Part shown: in pieces, positions 28,756 through 41,819 of the stretch
How the letters are laid out: each line of letters starts with the position of its first letter
Position numbering within the stretch: the first letter of the stretch is position 1
Source: Heterocephalus glaber
Lineage: Eukaryota; Chordata; Mammalia; Rodentia; Bathyergidae
Direction: 5' to 3'
DNA length: 64,000 nt
Assembly: GCF_000247695.1 (NCBI RefSeq)
Contig: NW_004624778.1
Span: forward strand, 8,691,695-8,755,694
Notes under the pieces: model-generated
The model's input: only the letters and a program-made list of their open reading frames with translations
Databases searched by the model: none
What the model was told of the DNA's origin: nothing
Program-made: the position numbers and the translations under genes

Positions 28756-29096
28756 GCAATCATCCCTTGGTATCCATGGGGGATTCTTTTCAAGACTCCA
28801 CTCAGATATTAAAAGTCCTTGGATGATCAACTGTCTTACATACATTAGTGTAGCATTTGCACATAACATGCATATCCTTCCCTATACTGTGGACCATTCC
28901 TTCATTACTTTCAGTACATAATACATTGTAAATGTTATAAAAGTTGTTTTCATATTGCACTGTTTAGAGAATAATGACCCAAAAAGTCTACACATGTTCA
29001 ATACAGGTGCAATTGTTGTCTTTTTTAATATTTTCAATCTGTAATTGGTTGAATCCACAGATGTAGAATTCACAGGTACAGAGGGCCAACTGTACT
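28756..29096 (+). mobile_element. Tigger-type (Tc1/mariner) non-autonomous DNA transposon relic
   Basis: The left terminus 'atcccttggtatccatgggg' and right terminus 'gtacagagggccaactgtac' are characteristic of a large Tigger-derived MER family. Internal phrases match in order ('tacattgtaaatgttataaa', 'cactgtttagagaataatga', 'ctacacatgttcaatacagg', 'ttggttgaatccacagatgt'). Confidence 0.8.
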
Positions 29097-29099
29097 GGT

Positions 29100-30045
29100 G
29101 CAAAGATATGTGTCATATCCATTATCTATTCATGTTCCTGATTTAATAGATTTGTAAGTACAGTAGTTCCTTCCTAATCACTGAGCTCAAGTTTCTGGAA
29201 ACTTCTGTGAATATGAATTTGGAGGTAAGGAAACTTCAGAACTGACCTAGTGCCATGAGTCTATACTTTAATCTCAGATGCTGATGAATCCCAAGAAGAC
29301 AATTAACAGGTTCCAAGGATAGAGAGTGCCTGGGTGATGGGGGAATCTTCTAATAGTGGTGTTAGGATATATATTTTATAAATTAATTACTGAAATAAGA
29401 CTCAGAATGTCTGTATTTTGCAGAATAAACTGTTTTTAGACCTCAGGATTATTCAGTTACAACTTGCATCTTTTCAAAACTATGATGTAGTAGGGTTTTA
29501 AATGAAAGGATTTTTCCACACTATGTATTAAGTGAGTCAGTTTCATAGATCATAGAATCTCAGTGTTAGACCTTAGAGGTCATCCAACTCTGAATAGCTT
29601 CTGTGATTCACATTTACGTTTTGCCATATTCCTCTGCTTAAAAAAAAAACCTGCCCTCTAGAATCTCATTAAGTGTGTAAGGCAATCAAACCATTCCTGA
29701 ACAGCCCCAGCCTCCGCCACTGCTCACTTTTATGACAAGCAGGAGCATAGAAGGGAATCTCTAAAGACCTGTTCCATTTCCTCAAGCATGGTGGCTGTTC
29801 ACCTTGACTAAATGCATAGATGTTGGAGGCCATCAGCAGGAATCCAGGTCCCCCACTCCTGGTGCCAGCTTCAGAGTCTGTGTCTTCATCTCTAGATTGA
29901 TGATATGTCCATATGTAGCAGGAGGCACATGCAAAGCAAGATCCTAGGGAAACAGCAAGAACCCTGGATATAAAAGCAGAAAATATACAGGGTCTTTAAG
30001 TCCAGCTCTTTTTCCAAATGCTGGTATGGACATGGGCTCTACAAA
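29100..30045. other. Unique intron with one possible old repeat
   Basis: The phrase 'catagaatctcagtgttaga' followed by 'ccttagaggtcatccaactc' (29551-29592) resembles an ancient mammalian SINE-type repeat. I see nothing else. Confidence 0.4.
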
Positions 30046-30047
30046 TC

Positions 30048-30255
30048 AGTACTTCTTCCTTGACCTCAGTTTATGCATCTGTAAAATGAGACAGTTATTG
30101 ACAGAGGATCTCAAAATGTGGTGCGTCACTTGTGAATTTGTTTGAAAAATTCAGATTTTCAGGCCTCATCCCAGATCTACTGAATTTGAACCACTGGGGC
30201 AGGATACCAGTGGTCTGTTAAAAACTGATGCAACCTCAAAGTTGAGAACAAAAGT
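30048..30255 (+). repeat. MIR fragment followed by a hAT-type element relic
   Basis: 'gacctcagtttatgcatctg' then 'taaaatgagacagttattga' is MIR. Directly after it, 'ggatctcaaaatgtggtgcg', 'cagatctactgaatttgaac' and 'gttgagaacaaaag' follow the order of a hAT-Charlie non-autonomous element. The junction is near 30098. Confidence 0.6.
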
Positions 30256-30375
30256 TCTGAATGATCTTCAAGGACCTTAAGTCCAGATTCTGCAAATCTC
30301 TGAGGGAGAGCACTGAAAATTGCACCTAGTCCACTTGCCTCTAGTGTCTCACCACAATCTTTCAGGTTCCAGTGG

Positions 30376-30440
30376 TTCTCTCTCTCTCTCTCTCTCTCTC
30401 TCCCTCCTCTCCCCCTTCCTCCCTCCCTCCCTCCCTCCCC
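30376..30440. repeat. (TC)n/(CCCT)n microsatellite
   Basis: About twelve TC units pass into CCCT/CCTC units and end in six CCCT copies. The antisense Arg/Glu/Gly-rich frame here is an artefact. Confidence 0.95.
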
Positions 30441-30444
30441 TTGG

Positions 30445-31785
30445 ATAAGTGAGCCACAGTACAAAGCCAGTCTGCTTCAGGAGGTGACTCCAACTCCCAG
30501 ACCATGTACCTCCCTTAAAAATCTATGTCTGGTCTTACATGGAATCAATGCTTACAGTCACCTTGTGTTTAAGCAAATTGAATAGAGCTGGGAGCTCCAG
30601 CAAACCTACTTATTTATTTCATGACAAGGGAAACAACTTTCAGTTCTGCAAATCTTGACACCTTTGTCAATAAAATCACCAGATTGCACAATATAGAGCT
30701 GTTTCAGAATTCATCTTTCTGACAGTAACAGGACTTTCCAAGAGAAGAGCATCTAGGGGTTATTATGGCAGCCACATCTTTGCCCTGAGACTACTGGCTG
30801 CCTGGCCTGCATTTTCATGTTACACCAGAACCACTCAGTGGATCTGCATGAGCACAGAAATGAATAAGGAAAGGATCTGAAAGCAAGTGCCCCTTTTGTA
30901 GTATATTTTCCTTTTTGCATATCTAAAAAAGGCAACTAGATTTGGTATTTTTAAAGAAACACTTAGTTTTAATAGCTGATTAGCCTGCAATAAGGTCAAA
31001 CTTGTGTTTTGTTTCTAATTAGCAATAAAAACAACAGGGTATTATGTTTGCGTTCCTTCACTGTAGCATCTTTACAAGATTTTCTGTTCACGCTGTTTGA
31101 AAGTGCCACATACATCGGAAATGTGCATTTATATTCAGAACGGGCTTATTGTAGGAAGCATAAAAAGCTCCCCATAAAGCGGAAGTTTGAGGAAGGTGGG
31201 GTGGAGTTGAAGTAGTAAAAAGCCCCTCAATTGCTTGATTGTGTGAATTGAAGTTGCTGGTAGAGTCAGTCCCTATTTGTGGTTTCACGGCTCTGATATA
31301 AATGACACTTCCAATAACATTTTCCTATACAGATGTAAAATATACAAATTGAGTGAGGAAAATGGTAGCATCATTGAAATGCATAAAAGCAAAAAGCCTA
31401 GGAAGCAAGCATATGGCAGGGAGCCTGGCTGGGGAGGCAGGGGACCTCGCAGGAGGATCTGCACACCTTGGCTTTCTAGAGCAGTCACCTCAGGGGCCCA
31501 GGGCCCAAGCTTCATCCTTCCACATCTAATTTGGATGATTCTGTGATTATTATATCATTTAGAGTATTCCCTGCCTGGTATTTTTTTTTTCTTTATTCAT
31601 GGCTCTGGTTTGACTTGCTTATTTCCTTCCCTTCTGAGTTTGCCATGAGTTGTTGAAAAGCATTATTAAACCAAACAACAGCATAGCTTTTTCATTGTAT
31701 CCATACCAGGAGAAGAGTGAACTTGATAAGCAATAAGCTAAATAGTCATCCACATAGATCATTATAGAGACTGGAACTCTAGGGT
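30445..31785. other. Unique intronic sequence, no gene recognised
   Basis: It includes a stretch with TAAT-type motifs near 30965-31045 ('ctgattagcctgcaataagg', 'tctaattagcaataaaaac'). The frames at 31277-31546 and 31285-31515 overlap on opposite strands and look like chance. Confidence 0.4.
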
Positions 31786-31798
31786 TTATGTATTTTTA

Positions 31799-31906
31799 TT
31801 TTTTTAATTTTTTTAATTTTTTTTTATTTTTTGGTACCAGGGATTGAACTTGGAACCTTGTGCTTTTGAGGCAGGTGGCAGAACCACTGAGCTAAATCCC
31901 CAGCCC
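31799..31906 (-). mobile_element. ID-type SINE, minus strand, with 12-bp target-site duplication
   Basis: The reverse-strand body ends 'gagctaaatccccagccc', with the B-box complement 'ggattgaac' and a 5' T-rich stretch that is the A tail. 'tatgtattttta' is repeated exactly at 31787-31798 and 31907-31918. Confidence 0.94.
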
Positions 31907-31919
31907 TATGTATTTTTAA

Positions 31920-32598
31920 TATAGCAAAAACTTTGATGATTGTTTTTATATCATTCCTGCCATTGTATGTGATAGGATCTCAGCTACCTCATGAAGGCTG
32001 CATTCGAAACCTTTTTTGACCTCTGTATTAAAGACTTTGGAAATGATGAGGCTTCACTGGGGAGAGGGGTGCTCCACACTTTAGTGAGGAGCCTTGGGTT
32101 CCAGAACCAATTTCCTAGCTAAATCCAGTCCATTGTCCTAACTTTGAGGGTACTTTGGGTTCCCATATATGATTTTCTAGATGGCAATGCTGAAGCCTAA
32201 ATCAATTAGTCAAATTGCCCAAAGTCACAGGAGGTCTTTATCTTCAGCCATGATTATCATTGTAGTTACAGTATGCAGGCCCCAGAGGAGTCACTGAAAA
32301 CCTCTTAGCATTTCCCATGGAGTCTCCACCTGCAGACCCCAGCCTTGTGAGGAACTCATGGGGGTTGAGGTGGGGGAGAAACCAGGCCTATTGAGTAAAT
32401 CATGATTGGGATGACGGGAAAGAATAGGAAGGAGAACAGGAGGGGAGACACAGTAGTATACAGAATCATGATGTTGGAGGCATTTATTCAAGCAAATGGC
32501 TTTTGTGTACCTCAAAACATGATTATGGAAAAAATATATGCATAGCCTCCCTCCGATACATTTTCTGTTACTTTTAGGGTTTAATAATAATAATTAAT
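31920..32598. other. Unique intronic sequence, nothing recognised
   Basis: No simple repeats, SINEs or plausible frames seen. Confidence 0.4.
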
Positions 32599-32599
32599 C

Positions 32600-32830
32600 T
32601 TTAGGGTTGATGAAATGTTAGGTACTATCCTAAGTGTTTTATGTGCATAATTTTACTTTTCCACTGGCCAGATCTAAGAACTAGGTACTACTGTTATCTC
32701 CATTACGCAGATCAGACAAATGAGGTGTGGAGAGATGAGGTCGCTTCCAAGGTCATAGAGTTCATGGGAATGAAATCAAGCTTTGATCTGAGCCATCTGA
32801 CTCCAGAGCCTGTGCTCCTCACCAGGGCGC
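32600..32830 (-). repeat. MIR SINE relic
   Basis: 'actatcctaagtgttttatg', 'aactaggtactactgttatc', 'tccattacgcagatcagaca' and 'ctgactccagagcctgtgct' match the reverse-complement MIR consensus in order over its full length. The 88-codon + frame at 32641-32907 is mostly derived from it. Confidence 0.8.
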
Positions 32831-33254
32831 CATCACCCTCACCCTCCCAGTCAGAGCAGGGTTTCCAGGCTCATTGTCACTCTCTCATGCTGCAGGAGCG
32901 GTCCTGATTGTTCTAGCCCAGTAGCTACAGAAATGGCAAGCAGCCTCTGCTGGCTTCAGTGTCCTCTTCTGGGCTTGGGGACAATTATTAGTCATCAACC
33001 TGGTTAAGTAACCCCATCTGTTACCCTTTACCTTGATGGTATGAAACTTTGGGAAGAACCGGGAGATCAAAACCTTATTCGCCATCTATCTTTGCCCAAG
33101 TGATGCTTCCCCTTTTCCAAGTTTCAGTTTAGTTTGTTAAAAGCTGATTTTTTCCTACCCTGGCTGTTTTAAAAAAGCCATAGAATCAAAATATCACATA
33201 TAATATAACTATAGAATGACATACAAGGACCAGGAATCATTTTCATTGTTATTA

Positions 33255-33670
33255 TTGTTATAAGCAGCCCCTAGGGAGATGTGTTCCAAGACTTGCAATG
33301 GATTCCTGAAATTACAGACTGCCAGACCCTATACATATTATATTTTGTCCTAACCCACATCCCCATGATAAAGTTTAATTTACAAATTAAGCACAGTAAG
33401 ATAACAATAGATAATAAAGTGAAACAATTACAATGAGGCACTCTAATGAAAGTTATGAGAATGTGATTTCTCCTTCACCCATGCTCTCTCCCTCAAATTT
33501 TCTTATTATACTGCACCATCCTTCTCCTTGTGATGATGTGAGGTGGTCCTGTGCCTGTTTGATGGGGTGCAGTGAGGGGAGTGGTTTAGGCTTTGACCCA
33601 TAGCATCATGTTACGTGAACACAGGCACTGTGGTGCTACCACAGTCCGTCTGATAAGCAATCCAGCTGCT
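33255..33670 (+). mobile_element. Tigger-type DNA transposon relic
   Basis: Phrases typical of a longer Tigger MER element occur in order: 'ttccaagacttgcaatggat', 'taataaagtgaaacaattac', 'gaaagttatgagaatgtgat', 'ttgtgatgatgtgaggtggt' and 'gcatcatgttacgtgaacac'. Termini are worn and boundaries approximate. Confidence 0.65.
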
Positions 33671-33679
33671 AGGAGACAG

Positions 33680-36425
33680 GTAGCATATACAAAATGAATA
33701 CATAGGAAAAGATGAAAATTCATACCCCAGTGGGACAAGGAAGGACAGAACAAGATTTCATCACACTACTCAGAACAGCATGCAACTTAGAATCTATGAA
33801 TTGTTTCTATTTTCTTCTTTTAAAATATTTTTCTTTTTATTTTATGAAAAAATAAAATTCCCTAACCAAATGGAGAATAACAACAGTTATTGCACTGTAT
33901 ATTGTTATCTTCAAAGTAGTTACTAAGTATAAGACATGACCCAAAAAGATTCTTAGAAAAAAGAAACAAAATAACGCAAACTTTCTTTTCAGTGAACAAG
34001 ACAAAATCTTAGTATACATGAAACAAATTAGCATATATATTGAAATATTTTTAAAACAACGGAATATGTAATTTGGGGTAGTGTTTCCATTTTCATATAA
34101 CTTGTATCTTGTTCAGAGTCCCTTTGATTAGATTTTATTTCTCTAGAGCTGTGTCCTTTCTGTGTCTCTCTCTTAAGTAGATCAGACAACTCTTTGTGAT
34201 GACATAACAATAATAACAACAATTATGACTTCATAAACGTATTAATACTGAGTATGGTAAACTATGGAATCAATCAAGAACACAGGCTTATTTATTTTAC
34301 ATGAATCTCACACAAAAGCACTGTCCTTTGTTTGATAATTATTTGTCTTCTCCTAAGTGGTCTTAAACTTACAGTACAACACAGTTTTTATGTTATCTAG
34401 ATGCTAATATACCTATTTGTCAATAATCAGTCTATAACCCATTATTTAGTATCTGCAGGGTTACTTTTAATCAGATTTTAGGGCTATGAATTCTCCGTTG
34501 CTCAACCTTTAACCAGTCACATTGTTGTAAGTACCAGTTTCCTCACAGATTTGCAGTGAAGGCTGAAGAAGTCCTGCAGACAACGCTTGATATAAAACTT
34601 TCTATTTAAAAACAATATTTGGAGCAGAGAATACGATATCCAATTCTGTGAAGGAGCTTGTTCCCAGAGGAAAAGAAGGGTCCTTTTTAGACTTTTTGTT
34701 TTAAGGAAAACGAAGAAAACATATGCATTATGCCACAGAGAAGCCAAAAAACAATTAGGAGAGGGCATTGCTCCTGGCATGCATAAGCAGGCCTCTTGGT
34801 TCCAGTAGGTGTTGCTCCTCAGGGTACGACTATGTTACCTTGTCCCAGAGATACGTTTCCATACTTAATGTTCCTTCTCCAGAACAGCCCTGGGTTACTT
34901 TGCTGACTACTCTCTGGTCACGTAGACTCGAGACTGATAGGGATAGTAGAACAAAACACGGCAGCTTGTGAAATGACTAGCACTCAATCCCCCAAATGAG
35001 GCCGTTTCTCAGTCCAGCAATCATCGCTGGGCAGCACAGATTTTGGTGCAGCTGCCTCTGCTCATAGTGTTTTAGAGCTTTTTTGGTGATTCTTTCAAGC
35101 CCTGCCACATTCATCTGAATATCTGAGATGTCTTTGTCTTTGGAAGAAACTGTGATTTATGGAAATAGCCAAATCATTTCAAGCCAAGTCTGGAGGAGAG
35201 GTCAAGATGGGTAGTGTTAGTTTAGAACAACTCATTTTAGATAGGAGTGCTGTCAGAGTTTCCTCAAGGGTAAGTGGTTGGGTTCTCTCTGTGAAGAGCA
35301 AGCAGTTTATTATCTTCAAGCTTGGGATAGAAAAATACATGTAATTACAACAAATTTATTATCGATAACCTCAGACCCTAACCCCATTTACTATTGCATT
35401 TTAGCAGAGTTACATGTGCTCACATGAGTGACAGCCTAGGCATGGGTGTGATAGATAATATATAAATATATAGATTAATCCACTAGACAGACAGGCATAT
35501 ATAGACAGATAAAGTTATATACCCTATTTCTCATGGGATATTTTTTGTTGCCTTTTCCCAGGCATATTTTCCACAGTCCTCCTATCAATGTGAGCCTTTT
35601 TAATTGTTGATATTTCTCTAATATAAACAATTCTTGACCTTTTTTTTTAAGGTTACATACTTCTTTTAGAATCTGTTGAAATTTGTGGACTCTTTTTGTA
35701 GAAAAAATAGAAATATGATTTGGAAAGAAGGGGAAATTAATATCATGTTCAGGGCATTTGGCTTAGGATCTAGAAAGAAAGCTGACTTAAAATTCACATC
35801 ATTTATATATTTATAAAACCTTGTTAAAACGGCTTTTTGGTAGAAAAGTTATTTATTGTATATCATGACATTTGCAATTAAAACACCATGAAAGGTTTTT
35901 AATTTAAAATGCAGAAGGCAAGAAACACTTTAAAACCTTTCTGATACGAAATATTTAAAAGCTGAATCAAGTATAAGAAATCTGTTTAAATGCATATTCA
36001 GTTTAGGGGTGAAGTAGGGATTCTTAGAAGCTAAAAATGATCAAAAAGTATTAGTAAAAATAGTAAGTAGTCTGAAAGTTGATAACTTTTCTGAGCGGAT
36101 CTGCCTGTCCCTGGTTGTCCACATTGTTGGGTTTATTTGGCTGCCCAGGGGTAAGAAAAGACACATGTAATTGCATGTGGAATACCTGATCCAAAATCCT
36201 TTCAACAACAGAGTAAACCTACCCCATAAAGACAGAAAGGAATCTTGCCTCTCTCTGCTCTGGATATAGGGAACAATCACCTCTGAGAAAGCTTAACCTT
36301 AAAATAGTTTTTACATGAATGATGATCAAAATAAATATGTCCTTTGTGCCCAGATTTTTAGTTTAAATTATATCAAATCCTAGGCACCTCACCTGGTAGA
36401 TGGGAGTTCATATTTTCCCTGGAAA
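33680..36425. other. AT-rich unique intronic sequence
   Basis: It contains no SINE and no microsatellite beyond short AT runs. The segment 34480-35160 has a more balanced composition. The small open frames have no recognisable similarity. Confidence 0.4.
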
Positions 36426-38004
36426 AATTCACTTAGTAACCATGACTCAATGGATTCTCACAGATAATATCCCAAAAGCATGAATCATGATATAATATCA
36501 TAATGCAAAATGTATGAGGGAACAAGCTTTTATAAGTATCAGTAGAAATAACAAAGAATACAATTAGAACCACTATGTCTGCAAAAATATGAATCACCCT
36601 CAACTATAAACTAAGTAGTCTTTAAAAATAGAAACTAAAGAAGGGCATCAAATGAAGAATAAGTACAATAGACCATGAAATATAACAAGGTAGCCTTGAA
36701 GATTACCCAAATAGAAATTATAAAAATGAAATAATTAATAATTTAAATTAAAAACGCTATAGATGATATTTCAAATTAGGTATAACTAAAGAAAGATTAA
36801 CTGGAAGATAGGTCCAAAGAAAGTATATATAATGTAGACAGAAAGTAGTGGAAAATGATAAATTAAGGTTAAGAGAATCATAAGATAAAGAGTAGATATT
36901 TTATATCTTTTATTAAAGGTCCAGAAAAGAGGTTGTAGAAAGAATAAGGAGAAGAGAGTACTGGAATGTATCATTCCTGATCATTTCCAGGATTAATGAA
37001 AGGCATAGATCTTCAGAATCATGAAGCCCAAGAAAATTCAAATAGAATGTTTTTTAAAATTATTGATATAAATTCACCATAATTATGGGGCAGCCAGGAG
37101 ATAGATAACATTAAAAAACAACAAAGAAAAATAATTGTCCAATTTTTAGTTGACTAACCAGCAGTAACAGTGAAACCCAGTCAGGAGTTGAAAATGACCT
37201 TTAGAGGACATGACTTGTAATTCTAAAAAAACGTGTAGAGCAATACATCTTTAAAAAATAAGAATAAAAATATTTAAAGTCTAAGAAAACTCAAAATGGT
37301 TTCCACCAACAGACTCTCCCTAAAGAGATTTCTAAAGTATATACCTTAGAAAGAAAAAATATTATCTCAGAAATCTGATACATGAAGGGAAATAATGAAC
37401 AAAGACAGTGGAAAACTGTGGATAAATTTAAATTTAAATACACAAACATTGGCTGTAAAAGTAACACATATAATGTTCAACATGTAGTGTTAGGAAAAAG
37501 AAATACTGAATAATGTAAATAATTAAGATCAGCATAAAATACCTGCAGCATTGCTTAATTGTTTTGGAAAAGGCTAAAAATACTAACTTTCAACATTATT
37601 ACATTAAATTATTTTATAAGATGTCTAGGATAGGCACTTAAACAAATAGTATTGAAAGTGTAACTTACAAACCAATACAAACGAGAAAAAAAGAATGAGA
37701 AAAAAAAATGAAACATAAGCCAAAAATTATATGATATAAAGCAAAACTAATCCAAATACATCAGTAGCAACAAATACAAAAGTTTAAAAAATCATATTGA
37801 ATCTTCAAATCATAATTAGAAATATGCTAGTTATAAAACATACACAGAAAGTATATTAGAAATATGTGACACAAAATAAAAATATGGAAAAAGATGCTCC
37901 AGATCAATAAAACTAGCAAACTAGTGTCCTTACACTAATATTAACCAAAATAGCCTTTAAAAACTTTTACCTTAAAGAAAAAGTGATTGGCAATCAAGAG
38001 TTAT

Positions 38005-38158
38005 AGCTAGGCATAGTGGCACATGCCTGTAATTCCCACACACAAGAGGTTGTGAGGCAGGAAGGATCACCAGGAGTTCAAGGCCAGCCTGGGCTATATA
38101 ATGAAACCCTGTCTCAAAAAATAGACAAACAAACAACACCCCCCCAAAGAAACAAAAA
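38005..38158 (+). mobile_element. B1-like SINE inserted in the old L1
   Basis: 'aggcatagtggcacatgcct', 'aggagttcaaggccagcctg', 'ggctatataatgaaaccctg' and an A-rich tail with CAAA units mark a B1. A short duplication ('agttata') may flank it. Confidence 0.9.
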
Positions 38159-40143
38159 AAGTTATAACACAACCTGAATGATGAAATATTTTGTGAAAAC
38201 CAAGAAAACATAAACTTCCTACTTGTACGTATATATGATAGATTAAAATAACATACAGCAAAGATGACAAAGGAGAAACTGACAAACTTGATCACAATGT
38301 GGAATATGGAAATCAGACTTTGTCAATAATGGATCAAGTAAACAAAAAATGGATTGAATATGGATATGGGAAATTGGAGAGAAACAGTTAGCAAATGTAA
38401 TTTTAATAAGCATGCATAATTGCCATATTGAAATAATAGAAAATACAATAAAACACACATAGAACAATCATGAAAATTGATGGCATATAAACCACGGGAC
38501 ATATCTAACAAATTTTGAAGAATTAATGTCATAGAGTTCATATTCTCTAACAAAAGTCAGTTGGATTAAACTCAATAACAAAGCGATAACATTAAAATTC
38601 ACAAAACATTACAAATTAGAAAATGCTTCTAATTAACTCATGGGTCAAAAAATTTAAAAGTGAATAGGAGTGAAAATACTACTTATGAAAACTTGTATGA
38701 GGCTAGGCTGATTCATGGAGAGATATTTATAAACTTAAATATTTCCATTACAAAATGAGAAAGACCAAAACAAAAAAGAGTTACCACACAACTTAAGAAA
38801 TTGGAAAAATTTTAATGAATATATGCGAAGAAAGTAGAAGAAAGAAGATCATAAAGATGAAAACCAAAATTCATACAGTGCAAAATATAAATATAATAGA
38901 AAAGGTAAACAAGTCAAACAAGTTTTTAAAAAGTTTGATAAAATTAATGAATATCTAGCAAGAATAACTTGAGTGTGAAGGGAAGGATAGAAAGCAAAGC
39001 ACAACAGTAGGAAAAGAAGGAAAGACAATAGTGGGCTATGGAGGGTATGCAGCTGCATGTGGCGTTATGTGAAAAGATCGGTATATTATGAAAAACTTGA
39101 ACTCTTATACAACATACTTGAACTCTTAGATAAAGTTTTAAAAAGAGTAGAACTCACCAAGATTCTACTCAAGATGAAATAAAAAACTTGGTCTTTTTCA
39201 TCATTTGGTCAATTCAATCAACATTTAAAATATTCTCAACAAAAACTTGGTCCTAAAATTTTATAGTTAGTTCAACCGGGAATTCCATTCTTATACAAAC
39301 CTGTAGAGAACATAAAGAGCGAACTCTTTCCAAGGTGCAGTTCTTGATTTCTATCAAACACAAAATGAGAAAAAATGATAATAACAGTCCAATTTTATTC
39401 ATAAACATAGAACAATAAAAAACTTAACAAATGCATTTAAAAGATAATACATTGTGACCATGTTTGATTTAACTCAGGAGTACAATTTTTATTTAACATA
39501 AAAAATATATTACTATAATCCCCCATATTAAAACAGCAAAGGGGAAAAGAAATTATTATCTCAGTTGATACAGAAGTCACTTGATAAAGGACAACATCCA
39601 TTTCTAGTAGAAAGCTCTCAACAAACTAAGAATAGAAAGAAATCGCTTCATTATAATAAGAGATACCAAAGGAAAAACCCTACACTAGGTATCATACCAG
39701 CAGTAACAGATTCAAAGCCTACCCTTTGGTAGGAACAAGGTAAAAGTGCACACTGTCTTCATGCCTATTTAAAGTTTCATTACATGTTTCAGCCATAAAA
39801 ATAAGAAAGCAAAAGAAATAAAAAGTCTAGGTTTGAAACGCAGAAATAAAATTGCCATTATTTGCTTATTCTATGATTACACTGAAATTCAGAGAGAATA
39901 TATAAACAAGATATCAAAGTCAATGACAGCATAAGGCTGAAAGTTAGTCAATAAACACGGAAAAGCATTTTGGTGTACATTTCTACTTATTGTTTGTATA
40001 TAGAAATTTGTATTCATGATAACACAAAACAATATGGCATTAAGAAATACATCCAGCTCTTCTGCTTTGGAACTCGTCATTGGGGTAACTGAATCTATGT
40101 TCCTGGGCTATAGTCACTCATAGTTGGCTCTGAATAAACAAGT

Positions 40144-40202
40144 ATTTTCTTTAAAAAAAAAAGAAAAAGAAAAAAGAAATAATCCATATATATATATATA
40201 TG
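40144..40202. repeat. A-rich and (TA)n low-complexity tract
   Basis: 'aaaaaaaaaagaaaaagaaa' is followed by 'catatatatatatatatg'. It lies within the L1 remnant and could be the tail of a decayed short insertion. Confidence 0.8.
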
Positions 40203-41394
40203 ATTGCATTTTTCAAAATAAGACTTAAGTAAATTAAAAATAAAATTTAGAAAATATGTGTTGGTGAATAGAAAGACTTATTCTCATAGAAGTATCTGTT
40301 TTCTCCAAACTGATATATAGATTTAAAAGAAATCTACTGAAAATTTCAACAAGTAGATTTTTGGAACTTTATAATTTTAAAACTCACATGAAAACTCTAT
40401 ATGGATATAGAATAGGAATAGCTAAAGTGCCCTTAAAGAAGAAAAGATGAGAGAATTGCCCTACCAGATATTATGATATGCAAAACCCATATTCAAATGA
40501 TTATCTAGTTAAATGTAATAGGTGAAACTTCAGACTTTCAGAAAATATAGAACAACACTTTATGACATTAGAATAGGAGAATAATTCTTAAGACAAAAAT
40601 GCAAACTATAAAGAGTTAATCTTATTATATTGATGAAAAGTTTTTATCAAAAGACTTAAAAAAGATAACATCAAGAGAAAAATAAACAAGAATTTAGAAT
40701 ATTTTTAAAACTCCCCCAACTTAATAAGAAAAAGACAACAGCTTAATTAAAAAAAAATTTTGGATAAAAGATATGGAAAAGCATTTCACATGAGGGAATC
40801 CAAGAAAAATATTCAACATCATTCCTAATCAAGAAAATGCAAATAAAAAGCTACATTTATCAGATTGCCAAAAATTAAAATCTGATAATACAAAGTATTG
40901 GAAAAGTTGGAGGGCAGTGAGAGTTCTTTATATCCTACTAGTGGAAATGTCAGTTGACACAACTATTTTGGGAAACAATATGGCATTAGATAACAAAATT
41001 AAAGTTGTAATTAGGGTCTTCACATCTTGCCAAGCAGTTCCATTCATAGTCCAGAGAAAGAGAAACTCTTGTACACATATGTGGAAAATAAATGCCAGAG
41101 TACTCATGAGAAAATATTTCTTGCAATAACTGAAACACTGGACACAACTGAATGCTCATTGACAGTAGAATGGACAAATTTGAGGGTATTCATACAAATG
41201 AAGACTCTTTGCCAAGAAAATGAATGAGCCAAATCTACACATAATCAGCTTGAATGAATCTTAGAAATAGGACGTTGAGCAAGCAAGGCATGCTTTACTT
41301 CTATAAAGTTTAGTAATATGAAAAAAATATTTTTCAGAAATGCATATAGACACTCATGCACAATATAAAGATGTTTTAAAGATAAATGGCATAT

Positions 41395-41555
41395 GCAGTG
41401 GTGGTTCCATAAGATGATACCGTCTAGTGACATGATAGCCACCTTAGTATGGAAAGTCTGCAATGTTTACACAATGACACGATCACCTAGCAATGCATAT
41501 ATCAGCTCTATACTTACCATATCAGTACCTGACTATATGATAAAACTACAAAAAA
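41395..41555 (+). repeat. Probable Tigger-type DNA transposon fragment
   Basis: 'gtggtggttccataagatga' (+), then 'agtgacatgatagccacctt' and 'acaatgacacgatcacctag', 'caatgcatat' follow the order of a known Tigger family as I recall it. No right terminus is seen. Confidence 0.5.
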
Positions 41556-41688
41556 GGGAGGTTGGATAAAGATCTGTGTAAGGTTGCACACTGCACAAAA
41601 ACATCTAATCAAGAGGCTATTGGAGCAAAATGCAAACCCTTAAAGCTACTTCTAAGCCTTTACCATTCTTTAAATATACATGGACATA

Positions 41689-41774
41689 GGGGCCGGGGAT
41701 TTAGCTCAGTAGTTTAGCCGGTTGCTGCCCAAGCGCAAGGACCCGAGTTCGATCCCCAACACCAAAAAAAAAAA
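41689..41774 (+). mobile_element. ID-type SINE (tRNA-derived)
   Basis: 'ggggccggggatttagctca' carries the A-box, followed by 'ccaagcgcaaggacccgag', the B-box 'gagttcgatcc', 'ccaacacc' and an A tail. No clear target-site duplication, because the 3' flank is a microsatellite. Confidence 0.93.
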
Positions 41775-41815
41775 ATATATATATATATATACACATATGC
41801 ACATACATATATAAT
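41775..41815. repeat. (AT)n/(CATA)n tract at the SINE tail
   Basis: 'atatatatatatatatacac' continues directly from the A tail. Microsatellites often grow from SINE tails, which is the likely origin. Confidence 0.85.
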
Positions 41816-41819
41816 GAAT

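Larger units (their letters stand above)
36430..41300 (+). mobile_element. Decayed, near full-length ancient L1 (L1M-type) in sense orientation
   Basis: The landmarks follow L1 order. ORF1-like phrases ('gaagataggtccaaagaaag', 'atgaaaggcatagatcttca') come first. An ORF1/ORF2 linker-like region follows near 37260-37440. The ORF2 endonuclease/RT part has 'ttgataaaattaatgaatat' near 38940 and 'ctcaacaaactaagaataga' near 39618. The 3' section reads 'tattcaacatcattcctaat', 'ggaaaagttggagggcagtg', and 'gcaataactgaaacactgga'. Every frame is full of stops. A B1 interrupts it at 38005-38158. The 5' boundary is uncertain. Sequence divergence suggests an old copy predating rodents, but I could not measure it. 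Confidence 0.75.
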
